A stretch of 64,000 nt of DNA from Microbacteriaceae bacterium (GCA_009780695.1 WQZN01000003.1:62001-126000), one strand, 5' to 3'; counted from the stretch's first letter, positions 1-7,825 are shown. A program made the numbers and translations. The notes: generated by a model from the sequence alone, not told the origin.

Positions 1-35
1 GGGTATCGATACTCTCTCAGCAGGGAGGGCTCGAC

Positions 36-578
36 GTGGATCGATTCGCACGCGCATCCCATGTGTTCGTTGACGAGTCCAAGGCGCGTGGCTACCTCTT
101 TGCGGCAACGGTCGTGGCGCCGGCCAATCTTTCGATCGCCCGCAGGGAACTCGTGGCTATGCGCCGGCCACGGCAGGATCGCATTCACTTCAAGACGGAA
201 AGCGAGTCGTCGCGACGATCGTTGTTGTCCCGCATGTCGTCGCTCGACCTGAGCGTCACGGTCTACCTCGTCGCTGGCTTGGGCCACAAAGCCTCGCGCG
301 AGGCATGCGTCACCGCTCTCGTCGATGACTTGATCGATTCGCGTGCGGCTCGTTTGATCCTTGAACGCGACGAATCGCTAGAACAAGCGGACAGGCGCAT
401 GATCGCTGCGCTGCTTCGTTCTCGAGACGCAAGCGGCGTCTTCGAATATCAGCATCAGGCCGCGAAGGCCGAGCCACTGCTGTGGGTGAGCGATGCCGTC
501 GCCTGGGCACACCAAGCCGGGGGCGATTGGATTCGACGTGTTGCCACGCTCACAGCGAGCGTCGTCGACCTTGGTTAA
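36..578 (+). CDS. DUF3800 family protein
   Basis: Probably a DUF3800 protein, a family of predicted metal-binding, RNase H-like fold whose biological role is not established. The N-terminus carries the family signature VFVDES at residues 10-15, then FAATVVAP, and near the C-terminus LLWVSDAVAWA (148-158) matches the late conserved Asp motif. At 180 residues it is short for the family. The GTG start is chosen because AGGGAGGG lies 6 bases upstream. The TAA stop is followed at once by ATG opening a 26-codon frame (579-659), which may be chance or a frameshifted tail. The window starts 35 bases upstream, so an upstream partner cannot be judged. Confidence 0.7.
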   Translation: MDRFARASHVFVDESKARGYLFAATVVAPANLSIARRELVAMRRPRQDRIHFKTESESSRRSLLSRMSSLDLSVTVYLVAGLGHKASREACVTALVDDLIDSRAARLILERDESLEQADRRMIAALLRSRDASGVFEYQHQAAKAEPLLWVSDAVAWAHQAGGDWIRRVATLTASVVDLG

Positions 579-732
579 ATGCGCGAGCCTGGCTCGTCAT
601 ACCGTCCGGAAGACTGCCAGGCCTACTTCAACTCGCTACTGCAAGTTGCACTTCAATAGTAAGCCATTCGGGCACGAAGATCTCCGCTCGGATGGGGAAC
701 TGCCCATTTGGATGCTTCGCGGGGGGCGCTGT

Positions 733-809
733 GCAGAAACTCCGCCCTCGTGCGAGCGATTCAGCGGCATCCGCGAGCCCGCCGCCAAAGACGCAGCCCT
801 CGTATTAGC
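733..809 (+). repeat. Repeat family C, copy 1 (two modules)
   Basis: Module one reads CTCCGCCCTCGTGCGAGCGA and module two GCAGCCCTCGTATTAG (792-807). Both modules recur in the same order at 2258-2302, where they lie closer together; module one alone recurs three more times between 7443 and 7684. All copies are noncoding. The function is unknown; it could be a small mobile or REP-like element. Confidence 0.7.
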
Positions 810-913
810 GCCGCCACACCAACATCGGCACCTCAGGGTCGCACCCCAGCCGATCACCTCGACGGGGCGGCCGACCGCGCCCCGGCGCCCATGTGAAAGG
901 TTTGTGAACACCC

Positions 914-942
914 TTGTGTCACCGGAACGGGGGCCATAGCTT
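914..942 (+). promoter_or_regulatory. Candidate promoter for LPATG protein gene
   Basis: TTGTGT at 914-919 and TAGCTT at 937-942 are separated by 17 bases, fitting a housekeeping sigma promoter. Transcription would start near 949, giving a leader of about 150 bases before the start codon at 1097. This is inferred from the hexamers alone. Confidence 0.4.
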
Positions 943-1096
943 GAGGCTGTCCGGACCGACCTCCGGCACCCTCGCAACACCAAGCTCCACGCACCATCAG
1001 CACCACTTGCGCTGTCGCGCAGTCGGAGGCCGGGCCGCGTAGTGGAAACACGCACGCATTGCCCTACACGATTCCGACCTGCGGATAGGACACCTC

Positions 1097-1855
1097 ATGC
1101 ACAAGTTCACGACGACAGTGCTGGCACTCGGAGCGGGCACTGCGCTCGCTCTCGGCGTGCCGCTCGCGGCAAGCGCCACCACCGCCCAGGCCGTTCCGGC
1201 CTCGATCGCCCAGTTGAATCAGAACCACCCGGTCGACCCGAGCGACCAGGGCCAGCACAAAGACCAGGGCGAGCACAACGGCCACGCCTACGGCCACTCG
1301 AAGCCCGGCCACACCCACCCGGCCTACCCGCCGGTCAAGCCGACGCCGCCGGCCCACCACGACCACGACCACGACCCGTTCTGGCAGGGCGGCTACTGGT
1401 GGTTCCCGTTCGAGTTCGGGCCGCACACCTTCCACCCGGGTTCGGTCGTCCGCGCCCAGTTCAACGGGCTCGGCTTCACGTTCTTCGGCACGTTCCAGTC
1501 CACGGCCTCGCAGAGCATCGTGCTCGGCACCGCGGCCGCCGACGGCTCGCTGACCGCTCAGGTCAAGGCGAGCGGAGCGAAGGACCTCTCCGGCCAGATC
1601 GTCAACGCGACCGTCACCGACACCGCGGGCACCACTGTGACCCAGTCGGTCACGGTGCCGGCCGTCGCTGCCGCCTCGACCACGACCACCACCTCGACCG
1701 GCAGCACGACGGCTGTCAAGGATGCCTCGGCGCAGCTGCCTGCGACCGGTGCCTACATCTCCATCGCGACCGTCTGGGGTGCCGTGGGCCTGCTCGCCCT
1801 CGGCGCCGCGTTCGTCGTGATGCAGACGGTCGTGCGCCGCAAGAGCCGCGCCTGA
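1097..1855 (+). CDS. LPXTG-type cell-wall anchored surface protein (LPATG)
   Basis: A secreted, probably wall-anchored surface protein of 252 residues with unknown ligand. A signal peptide spans about residues 1-30 (MHKF, then a hydrophobic run ending near ASA/AQA). Next comes a His-, Pro- and Gly-rich segment with HHDHDHD near residue 95, then an aromatic patch (FWQGGYWWFPFEF) and a Thr/Ser/Ala-rich region. The C-terminus has the sorting signal LPATG at residue 214, a hydrophobic helix and a basic RRK tail. The end of the helix ([13 protein letters not shown]) closely matches the LATTG protein encoded at 5067, so the sorting domains are paralogous. No sortase gene is in the window. A strong hairpin terminator follows. 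Confidence 0.85.
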   Translation: MHKFTTTVLALGAGTALALGVPLAASATTAQAVPASIAQLNQNHPVDPSDQGQHKDQGEHNGHAYGHSKPGHTHPAYPPVKPTPPAHHDHDHDPFWQGGYWWFPFEFGPHTFHPGSVVRAQFNGLGFTFFGTFQSTASQSIVLGTAAADGSLTAQVKASGAKDLSGQIVNATVTDTAGTTVTQSVTVPAVAAASTTTTTSTGSTTAVKDASAQLPATGAYISIATVWGAVGLLALGAAFVVMQTVVRRKSRA

Positions 1856-1870
1856 TCCGAAGCCGTGCCC

Positions 1871-1910
1871 GCACCGGGCCGGGGCCGCAGAGTCGGCCCC
1901 GGCCCGGTGC
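1871..1910 (+). terminator. Intrinsic terminator hairpin after LPATG gene
   Basis: A perfect 17-bp stem (GCACCGGGCCGGGGCCG and its complement) encloses a 6-base loop, 15 bases after the stop codon. There is no T-tract, which is common for terminators in GC-rich actinobacteria. Confidence 0.75.
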
Positions 1911-1931
1911 CATTCGCCGTGGCCGTCGCGC

Positions 1932-2174
1932 TCAGTCGAGCAGCCACAGGTTGAGCAGCCGGGCGCCTGACCGCTCCATGTCCTTGGTGTTGCGCGTGAC
2001 CAGTGTGAGGTCGTGCGCGAGAGCGGTCGCCGCGATCAGTGCGTTCATGCCCGGCATCGGGTCGGGCACCTGCAGCCGGGCATACTCGACGGCCGCGCGC
2101 TCATCGAGGGGCAGGACGCGCGACGCGAACGCCGGCCTGACGCTCTCGTCGAGCCAGCCGCGCAGCAGTGCGCT
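1932..2174 (-). pseudogene. Truncated VapC-type PIN-domain toxin remnant
   Basis: Reading the minus strand from an in-frame stop at 2175-2177 to TGA at 1932-1934 gives 80 codons matching the C-terminal half of a PIN-domain toxin: ALIAATALAHDLTLVTRNT, then KDMERSGARLLNLW. The former contains the usual late PIN segment (NALIAATAL, in place of the more usual Asp-containing IDALIAA) and the latter the family's C-terminal motif. The N-terminal half with the first catalytic Asp (LDTNV-type motif) is missing, no start codon or antitoxin gene is present, and the break lies about 30 bases from the (TGGC)7 tract at 2205. A functional RNase is therefore not expected. The C-terminal match is clear; the cause of the truncation is inferred. 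Confidence 0.75.
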
Positions 2175-2204
2175 TTACCGCGGGTATGTCAAGTAGGTAC
2201 ATTT

Positions 2205-2234
2205 TGGCTGGCTGGCTGGCTGGCTGGCTGGCTG
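2205..2234 (+). repeat. (TGGC)7 tetranucleotide microsatellite
   Basis: Seven perfect TGGC units plus TG lie between the vapC remnant and repeat copy C2. Such tracts are prone to slipped-strand length change, but here no start codon or promoter is obviously placed to make it a phase-variation switch. Confidence 0.9.
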
Positions 2235-2257
2235 TGGATGTGGCATCCCGACGCCGG

Positions 2258-2302
2258 AATCTCCGCCCTGGTGCGAGCAAAACTGCAGCCCTCGTATTAG
2301 TG
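2258..2302 (+). repeat. Repeat family C, copy 2
   Basis: CTCCGCCCTGGTGCGAGC is followed 7 bases later by GCAGCCCTCGTATTAG, the same two modules in the same order as at 733-809 but with a shorter spacer. It lies directly downstream of the (TGGC)7 tract and upstream of the DUF4012 gene. Confidence 0.7.
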
Positions 2303-2434
2303 CGTCAGGACGATCGCATCGCGGTCGGGTCACGGGGAAAGCCAGGCGCGCCTGCGCGCCGGCCCCTGCCCCCAAGCCTGCGTATCAGCCGATTCCGGGC
2401 GGTCTCACCGAGGGCCTCTGTTTAGATGGTGCGC

Positions 2435-4279
2435 ATGTCGACCGCCACAGCCGACCGCCGACCCCGCCGCATGCGCCGAGACAAGCGCAGCCGGCGCTGG
2501 ATCGGCTGGACGATCCTCGGCATCGTGCTCGTCGTCATCGCCGCCGCCCTCTGGGTGGGCGTGCGGGGCGCGCTCGCCGCGAAGGCGCTGCACGACGCGC
2601 TGCCCGTCGCCTCGCGCATCCAGGCCGATGTGACGGGCGGCAACACGGGCGCCCTGACATCCGACCTCGCGAAGCTGCGCTCGAGCGCCGACAAGGCGCA
2701 CGCCGACACGTCCGACCCGATCTGGTGGCTCGCCGCGCACATCCCCGGCATCGGCCCCAATCTGCGCGCCCTCGGCGGCGTGAGCGCGAGCGCCGCCACC
2801 ATCACCGACAACGGGCTCGAGCGGCTCACGGGGGTCGCGGGCTCGCTCAACCCATCCGCCTTCAAGCTCACCGGCGGCGCGATCGACCTCGCCCCGCTCG
2901 CCAAGGCGGCCCCCGCGCTCGCCGTGGCCGACACCGCCGTGCAGGCCGGCAACCGCGAGGCCCAGGCCGTGACGACCAAGGGCGTCATCGGCCCGCTCGC
3001 CTCGGCCGTCACCCAGTACAAGACCAAGGTCACCGAAGTGGCGCAGTACACGGATGCCGCGAGCCGCGCCACGCGCCTGCTGCCCGGCATGCTCGGCGCC
3101 GACGGCCCGCGCACCTATCTCGTGCTCGTGCTCAACAACGCCGAGCTGCGCGCGAGCGGCGGCATCGGCGGCTCGGCGATCCACGTCACCGCGAACCACG
3201 GCAAGATCACGTTCGACAGCCAGGATTCCGACGCGAAGTTCGGCGATCACAGCGGTGCCGGCTACGACCAGCCGGTCGCGAAGCTCGCCCCGGCGACGCA
3301 GCAGCTCTTCGGCGAGATCACGGGCGAGTACCTGCAGGACATCACGCTCACCCCGCGCTTCGACCAGACCGCCCAGCTCGCCAACGCGATGTGGGTCAAG
3401 GAAGGCGGCAAGCCCGTCTCGGGCGTCGTCAGCCTCGACCCGATCGCCCTCAAGTACATCCTCGAGGCGACCGGCCCGGTCACCGTGGCCGCAGGCACCC
3501 CCGAGCAGACGCAGCTCTCGGCGGCCAACGTCGTCAAGACCCTGCTCTCCGACGTCTACTTCCGCTTCGTCAACCCCGCCGACCAGGACAGGTTCTTCGC
3601 GGCATCCACCGGCGCCATCATCCAGAAGCTCACGAGCGGCCAGTTCAAGCCGAGCGCGATGCTCGGCGCGTTCGCCCAGATCGGCGCCGCGCACCGCATG
3701 AACGTGTGGAGCGCCGAGCCCGCCGAGCAGAAGCTGCTCGACCAGACCACGCTCGCCGGCGGCCCCGCGCGCTCGACGCCGGGGGAGCAGCGCTTCGGCG
3801 TCTACCTCGCCGACGGCACCGGCTCGAAGATGGACTACTACCTCACGACGGCCGTCAAGCTCGGCCAGCTGACGTGCCCGACGGTCGGCCCGCTCTACGT
3901 CGTCGAGGTGACGCTCAAGAACAGGCTCGCCGCGAGCGCCGTCGCGACCCTGCCGGCGTATGTCTCGGGCGCTGCCGCCTACGGCGTGCCCGTCGGCACC
4001 GCGCGCACCGAGGTCACCGTCTACGGCAGCCCGGGCGTCGAGTTCGGCAACGCGGCCACGGCGACCGGTCAGGCCCAGCCGGTGAAGTTCGTGCAGGACG
4101 GCACGCAGAGCGCCGCGCAGTACTTCGTCGACCTGAAGCCCGGTCAGGCATCCACCATCCGCCTCGTCTTCAACCCCAAGAAGGGCGTGACGGGCAAGCC
4201 CGCGGTGGACGTCACACCGCAGGTCAATCACGTGTCGCTCTCGACCGGGGCGTTCGAATGTGGGACGGTTCTGAAGTGA
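2435..4279 (+). CDS. DUF4012 domain-containing membrane protein
   Basis: A 614-residue membrane-anchored, mostly extracytoplasmic protein. DUF4012 proteins are widespread in actinobacteria, often near envelope or polysaccharide genes, and have no proven function. A basic N-terminus is followed by one membrane helix (about residues 20-43, WTILGIVLVVIAAALWVGV). The family signature NNAELRASGGIGG lies near residue 235 and HVTANHGKI follows. The start is placed at ATG 2435 because TTTAGA (2421-2426) looks like a -10 box 8 bases upstream, implying a leaderless message; ATG 2426 is the alternative (617 residues). The stop codon overlaps the GTG of the next gene by 4 bases, so the two are probably translated together. 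Confidence 0.85.
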   Translation: MSTATADRRPRRMRRDKRSRRWIGWTILGIVLVVIAAALWVGVRGALAAKALHDALPVASRIQADVTGGNTGALTSDLAKLRSSADKAHADTSDPIWWLAAHIPGIGPNLRALGGVSASAATITDNGLERLTGVAGSLNPSAFKLTGGAIDLAPLAKAAPALAVADTAVQAGNREAQAVTTKGVIGPLASAVTQYKTKVTEVAQYTDAASRATRLLPGMLGADGPRTYLVLVLNNAELRASGGIGGSAIHVTANHGKITFDSQDSDAKFGDHSGAGYDQPVAKLAPATQQLFGEITGEYLQDITLTPRFDQTAQLANAMWVKEGGKPVSGVVSLDPIALKYILEATGPVTVAAGTPEQTQLSAANVVKTLLSDVYFRFVNPADQDRFFAASTGAIIQKLTSGQFKPSAMLGAFAQIGAAHRMNVWSAEPAEQKLLDQTTLAGGPARSTPGEQRFGVYLADGTGSKMDYYLTTAVKLGQLTCPTVGPLYVVEVTLKNRLAASAVATLPAYVSGAAAYGVPVGTARTEVTVYGSPGVEFGNAATATGQAQPVKFVQDGTQSAAQYFVDLKPGQASTIRLVFNPKKGVTGKPAVDVTPQVNHVSLSTGAFECGTVLK

Positions 4280-4830
4280 GTGTTCTGGGGAGCGTCGTGC
4301 GCGCACTGGCCGTTGTCGGGCTCGGCGTCGCCGTGGCGTTCGGCGGGGCGCTGACGACGGGCGGTGCGGATGCCGCGAACGCCGCCACCTACCCGCCCGC
4401 CACCACCGGCACCTTCGCGGTCACCGCACACCCCGGTGCGAACACGATCACCGTCAACGGCCTCGGCCCCTCGAAGCCGGCCACCGCGATCATCTCGGGC
4501 ACGGGGCCCGCGCCGACGCTGGGCGCGTTCGATGCGGCGGCGCGCAGCGCCACGGTCAACCTGGCGGTGGGCGAGACGGATGCCTCGGGCAGCGTGACCT
4601 TCACGCTCGTCTTCCCGGCCAAGGCCTCGGGCGTCTACAACGCGTCGGTGTCGACCCCGGACGGCCACTCGGTCTCGGGTGTCATCACGGTGCCGGGGCA
4701 GAACGGCAGCGTCCTCGCCTGGACGGGCACCAACATCGCCCTCTGGATCGTGTGGCTCGCCGGCGCCCTCATCATCGCCGGACTCATCGCCCTGATCGTC
4801 TCGACGGCGCGGCGCCGTTCCGGCCGCTGA
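4276..4830 (+). CDS. Small secreted protein with LAXTG-like sorting signal (LAWTG)
   Basis: A 184-residue secreted protein. The GTG start overlaps the DUF4012 stop (GTGA), so translation is probably coupled. A signal peptide (VVRALAVVGLGVAVAFGGAL) spans about residues 6-33, then an Ala/Thr-rich beta-type domain (about 35-140) resembling bacterial Ig-like repeats. LAWTG begins at residue 147, followed by a long hydrophobic helix and an RRRSGR tail. Known biology: class E sortases of actinobacteria prefer LAXTG. No sortase is encoded here. It may cap or display the product of the upstream DUF4012 gene; that link is only positional. Confidence 0.75.
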   Translation: MSVLGSVVRALAVVGLGVAVAFGGALTTGGADAANAATYPPATTGTFAVTAHPGANTITVNGLGPSKPATAIISGTGPAPTLGAFDAAARSATVNLAVGETDASGSVTFTLVFPAKASGVYNASVSTPDGHSVSGVITVPGQNGSVLAWTGTNIALWIVWLAGALIIAGLIALIVSTARRRSGR

Positions 4831-4965
4831 GGCCCGGGCTCGGTCGCCGCGGGGCCGACTCGCCCGGGTTTCGCAAGCCGATCAGCCGTTTGGCTTAGGG
4901 CTATGTATGGGTGCATGTTGCGCCTTGCTACACTGCTCGGCCTTTTGTTGTTACCCGAACCCTGT

Positions 4966-5066
4966 TATGGTCTTGCACGTACATCCGGTTCCGACCCGCC
5001 GGGTGTCGCACATTCATGAGGGAAACCACCTTTCCGGGTCGAGCTAAAGGCCAGGGGGTCCATTCA
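4966..5066 (+). promoter_or_regulatory. Promoter-like box and possibly structured 5' leader of LATTG gene
   Basis: TATGGT at 4966-4971 could be a -10 box (TTGTTG 15 bases upstream is a suboptimal -35), leaving a leader of roughly 90 bases. The leader contains GGGAAACCACC followed by GGGTCGAGC and AAAGGCC, an arrangement faintly like the core of a c-di-GMP-I riboswitch but not matching its full consensus. CAGGGGG just before the ATG may be the ribosome site. Treat as a candidate only. Confidence 0.25.
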
Positions 5067-5630
5067 ATGCACAAGCTCACCAAGGCGCTCGTCGCCGCCA
5101 CCATCGTCGGCGGGGCCGTCTTCGCCGCTCCGCTCGCCGCGAACGCCGCGCCCTACACGCCGGCCGGCTCCTCGACGATCACCGTGACCGAGACGGGCGC
5201 GCCCGGCTCGACCTTCACGCTCGTGATCATCTCGGGCACCTTCGTTCCGGGTTCGACCCTCACGGTCACGTTCTCGAGCACCGGCCCGGTTCCGACCTCG
5301 GCCACCGCGGCCTCGTTCCTCGCCGCGACCAGCACGGTCAACGCCGGCACCGCGAACGCCAGCGGTGGCGCCACGATCACCGGCACCATCCCGGCTGACG
5401 CGACCTCGAACATCAACGTGACCGTCACCGACGCGGCCGGCAACAGCGCCTCGGGCGTCATCGCCGTCAACGCTGCGGGCACCGGTTCCTCGAACCTGGC
5501 CACCACCGGTACCTACATCTCGCTCGCGACGGTGTGGGGCGCGGTCGGCCTGGTCGCCCTCGGCGGTGGCTTCATCGTGGTTCGCCAGATGAACGCCAAG
5601 CGTCGCGACGGCCAGAGCACCAAGGCCTAA
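5067..5630 (+). CDS. Small secreted surface protein with LATTG sorting signal
   Basis: A 187-residue secreted protein of unknown partner. ATG 5067 is chosen because it opens a textbook signal peptide ([19 protein letters not shown], cleavage near ANA-AP), while the upstream in-frame sequence does not look like protein. The mature part is a Thr/Ser/Ala-rich beta domain with repeated TITVT and TLTVTF strands. LATTG at residue 144 fits the class E sortase LAXTG pattern and is followed by [13 protein letters not shown], nearly the same as in the LPATG protein at 1097, then a KRR tail. A strong terminator follows. Together with 1097 and 4276 it makes three sorting-signal proteins within 4.6 kb. 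Confidence 0.85.
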   Translation: MHKLTKALVAATIVGGAVFAAPLAANAAPYTPAGSSTITVTETGAPGSTFTLVIISGTFVPGSTLTVTFSSTGPVPTSATAASFLAATSTVNAGTANASGGATITGTIPADATSNINVTVTDAAGNSASGVIAVNAAGTGSSNLATTGTYISLATVWGAVGLVALGGGFIVVRQMNAKRRDGQSTKA

Positions 5631-5641
5631 GCAACCCATCA

Positions 5642-5678
5642 CAGAACCGCCGCCCGGCACAGCCGGGCGGCGGTTCTG
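5642..5678 (+). terminator. Intrinsic terminator hairpin
   Basis: A perfect 17-bp stem (CAGAACCGCCGCCCGGC and its complement) with a 3-base loop ACA begins 12 bases after the LATTG gene stop. No T-tract follows. Confidence 0.8.
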
Positions 5679-5725
5679 CATGTGTGCGGCGGGAATACCG
5701 ACCTGTCGCCCGCGTTGGCCGTAGG

Positions 5726-6733
5726 GTGACGACGCTCGCCGATGTGCCCCTCAACGTCCTCGACCTCGCCTGGCGCGGTGCCGGCCAGACGAACGCCGAG
5801 GCGGTCGGCGGGTCCCTCGAACTCGCGAAGCGCGCCGAGGCGCTCGGGTTCGGGCGCTACTGGTTCGCCGAGCATCACGGCATGCCGGGCATCGCGTCAT
5901 CCGCCCCCGCCGTGCTGATCGGCGCCGTCGCGGCCGTCACCGAGAGGATCCGCGTCGGCTCGGGCGGTGTCATGCTGCCGAACCACGCGCCCCTCGTCGT
6001 CGCCGAGCAGTTCGGCACGCTGCGCGCGCTCTACGGCGACCGCATCGACCTCGGCATCGGCCGCGCACCCGGAACCGACGGCGCGACCGCGCTCGCGCTG
6101 CGCCGCACGCGCGAGGGCCTCGACGCCTCCGCCTTCCCGCAGGAACTGCAGGACCTCTTCGGCTTCTTCTACGGCGGCATGTCGCCGAACAACCCCATGG
6201 CGCGCATGCTCGCCGTGCCCGGGCTCGGCGACGCCCCCGAGGTGTGGCTGCTCGGCTCGTCCGGCTTCTCGGCTCAGCTCGCGGGCGCGCTCGGCCTGCC
6301 CTTCGCCTTCGCGCACCACTTCGCGGGCGAGAACACCGAGGCGGCGCTCGAGCTGTATCGGCGCTCGTTCGAGCCGTCCGAGTTCCTCGAGCAGCCGCAC
6401 TCGATGATCGCGGTCTCGGTGATCGCGGATGCCTCGGCCGAGGTCGTCCGCCGCGAGATGCTGCCCGGCGCCATCACGTTCATCCGCATGCGCCAGGGGC
6501 AGAAGCCCGAGCCGGTCTCGCTCGACGAAGCGCTCGCCTACGAGTTCTCGCCGCTCGAAGAGGAGTTCATCGCCCACCGCAACGCCCGCCAGGCCATCGG
6601 AACGACCGACGAGGTGCGCGCGAGGCTCACCGCGCTGCTCGCCTCGACCGGGGCCGACGAGCTCATGATCCAGCCCTCGAGCGCGACCCTGGCGGGGCGC
6701 CTGCGCACCCTCGACCTGGTCGCGGCCCGCTAG
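5726..6733 (+). CDS. LLM-class flavin-dependent oxidoreductase (luciferase-like monooxygenase)
   Basis: A 335-residue bacterial-luciferase-like TIM-barrel oxidoreductase, predicted to use reduced FMN or F420; the substrate cannot be told. Recognisable features are the N-terminal [17 protein letters not shown], the conserved FAEHHGMPG segment near residue 50, [22 protein letters not shown] near residue 112, and [15 protein letters not shown]. Length and architecture fit the MsnO8-type subgroup of the family. GTG 5726 is chosen because it begins the conserved N-terminal strand ([14 protein letters not shown]); upstream codons read through the terminator. It ends in a 4-base convergent overlap with the marR gene. 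Confidence 0.85.
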   Translation: MTTLADVPLNVLDLAWRGAGQTNAEAVGGSLELAKRAEALGFGRYWFAEHHGMPGIASSAPAVLIGAVAAVTERIRVGSGGVMLPNHAPLVVAEQFGTLRALYGDRIDLGIGRAPGTDGATALALRRTREGLDASAFPQELQDLFGFFYGGMSPNNPMARMLAVPGLGDAPEVWLLGSSGFSAQLAGALGLPFAFAHHFAGENTEAALELYRRSFEPSEFLEQPHSMIAVSVIADASAEVVRREMLPGAITFIRMRQGQKPEPVSLDEALAYEFSPLEEEFIAHRNARQAIGTTDEVRARLTALLASTGADELMIQPSSATLAGRLRTLDLVAAR

Positions 6734-7182
6734 ACGGTCGGCTCTTTGAGGTTGTAGCGCTCGAGCAGGGCGGCGAAGGTCGAGAGCTCGCTCTCGCTCC
6801 ACTCGTCGAGGCGCTCGAACGACGCCTTGCGCTGCTCATCGCGGGCGCTGGCGAGGCGTGCCGTGCCCACGGCGGTCAGCTGCAGCTCGCGACCGCGGTG
6901 GTGCGACTCATCGGTGCGGGCGGCGTACTCGACGAGGTCGTGCTCGAGCAGGCTCGCCACCTGGCGCGAGACCGTCGAGCGATTGAGGTGGAAGGACGTC
7001 GCGATATCGGTCGCCCGGCACCCCGGGGTCGCCCCGATGAACTGCAGCAGCGTGTGCTCGACATAGGTCAAAGGTGCGGCTAGGCGCCGTGCGCGCGCGG
7101 TGCCGCGGCGCGTGATGACGTTCATCTCCTCGAAGATGGTGTCCAGCAGCTGAGCTCGAGTGGGCTTTGTCGCACGTGCCAT
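6730..7182 (-). CDS. MarR-family transcriptional regulator
   Basis: A 150-residue winged-helix regulator of the MarR family, probably a dimer that responds to a small phenolic or oxidative ligand. The DNA-binding helix is in the segment [20 protein letters not shown] (about residues 55-74), followed by the wing ([19 protein letters not shown]). Its 3' end overlaps the oxidoreductase stop on the other strand by 4 bases. ATG 7182 has TAGTTT 6 bases upstream, so the mRNA is probably leaderless. An imperfect palindrome overlapping that box (7187-7202) could be its own operator. Target genes are not evident. Confidence 0.88.
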   Translation of the reverse strand: MARATKPTRAQLLDTIFEEMNVITRRGTARARRLAAPLTYVEHTLLQFIGATPGCRATDIATSFHLNRSTVSRQVASLLEHDLVEYAARTDESHHRGRELQLTAVGTARLASARDEQRKASFERLDEWSESELSTFAALLERYNLKEPTV

Positions 7183-7186
7183 GGCA

Positions 7187-7202
7187 CGAAACTAGTGGTT
7201 CG
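7187..7202 (-). promoter_or_regulatory. Candidate -10 box and operator of marR (7182)
   Basis: On the minus strand TAGTTT (7194-7189) sits 6 bases before the ATG, giving a leaderless transcript. It is embedded in the near-palindrome CGAAAC-TAGT-GGTTCG, a likely autoregulatory site by position. Inferred from sequence only. Confidence 0.4.
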
Positions 7203-7298
7203 GCCGGTGTGATGCACTAGGCATCCGCCGTGTTTCCTGCACGTAATCAGGGGTATTGATTGCCGCGACGCAACTATTCGGCGGCACCCGGCTGTGGT

Positions 7299-7395
7299 GG
7301 GTCTCCATTCGCTGCGCTCAGTCGACCGGCGGAAGGCGCTCAGCCGAGCGGCCAGAGCGCGGCAGTCGACCGGCGGAGGGTGCGCGCAGCTGACT
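7299..7395 (+). repeat. Family B repeat cluster (intergenic)
   Basis: The stretch starts with GGGTCTCCATTCGCTGCG, then CTCAGTCGACCGGCGG, and continues with partial repeats CAGTCGACCGGCGGAGGG and AGCTGACTGGCGGGC. The same core occurs in reverse at 18393-18452 and inside coding sequences at 44319, 48847 and 59001. Confidence 0.75.
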
Positions 7396-7442
7396 GGCGG
7401 GCGACACTGGCGCAGACAGACGTCGGTAGCCTCGCTGCGCGC

Positions 7443-7470
7443 GTTCGCATGAGGGCGGAGTTTCTGCATC
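7443..7470 (-). repeat. Repeat family C, copy 3 (reverse)
   Basis: The minus strand reads GCAGAAACTCCGCCCTCATG followed by CGAACGC, matching the first module at 733-760 including the leading GCAGAAA. Confidence 0.65.
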
Positions 7471-7573
7471 CGCGGCGAAACACGAACACGGCTGTTGAAA
7501 GGCAACCGAGGCGGAGGCCTTCGTGCGCATGCCGGTTGCTCGTCTCACGACGTCGCGTTGCGAGAGCGGTGAG

Positions 7574-7606
7574 GATCAGATTCTCCGCCGTGGTGCGAGC
7601 GAGTTG
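7574..7606 (+). repeat. Repeat family C, copy 4
   Basis: Contains CTCCGCCGTGGTGCGAGCGA with a leading GATCAGATT, which copy 5 shares in part (GGTCAGATC). Confidence 0.65.
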
Positions 7607-7646
7607 AACAGAGAATGTCCGGCGCAGCGGATCGAGCGCGATCACA

Positions 7647-7684
7647 GGTCAGATCCTCCGCCCTGGTGCGAGCGATTCGCGCGC
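7647..7684 (+). repeat. Repeat family C, copy 5
   Basis: Contains CTCCGCCCTGGTGCGAGCGA followed by TTCGCGCG. It lies about 75 bases after copy 4 in the same orientation. Confidence 0.65.
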
Positions 7685-7790
7685 GGCATGGGGTCTCTGG
7701 CCGGAGCCTGCAGGCAAGACATCCGCGCGCCCATCCACCATTTTTGCCGCGAACCCGCTAAACCCGGCAGCGGCAGCGGCGCCGCACATG

Positions 7791-7825
7791 GAAGAAGCCC
7801 CCGCCGTGATGGCGGGGGCTTCTTC
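7791..7825 (-). terminator. Terminator of tRNA-Pro
   Basis: A perfect 15-bp stem (GAAGAAGCCCCCGCC and complement) with a 5-base loop lies just beyond the 3' end of the minus-strand tRNA gene. The minus-strand product ends in a C/T-rich arm (GGGGGCTTCTTC), typical of a tRNA terminator. Confidence 0.85.

Larger units (their letters stand above)
579..1096. other. Intergenic region upstream of LPATG protein gene
   Basis: This 518-base stretch has no convincing gene. It begins with a 26-codon ATG frame (579-659) lacking a ribosome site, then holds repeat family C (733-809), a promoter-like pair (914-942) and a leader of about 150 bases before the LPATG gene. The leader contains no long hairpin that I can identify with confidence. 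Confidence 0.6.

Noticed and set aside
36-578. DUF3800 protein as part of a phage-defence system
   Set aside because: No partner effector is visible on the one side that can be seen, and the other side is cut by the window edge.
2205-2234. (TGGC)7 as a CRISPR-like or phase-variation array
   Set aside because: Four-base units without spacers are not CRISPR, and no start codon or promoter spacing depends on the tract in a clear way.
2405-4306. Very long minus-strand open frames opposite the DUF4012 gene and similar ones opposite PBPs, acs, narG and others
   Set aside because: They are Arg/Ala/Gly-rich shadows produced by third-position GC bias; the opposite strand holds recognised domains with proper starts and overlaps.
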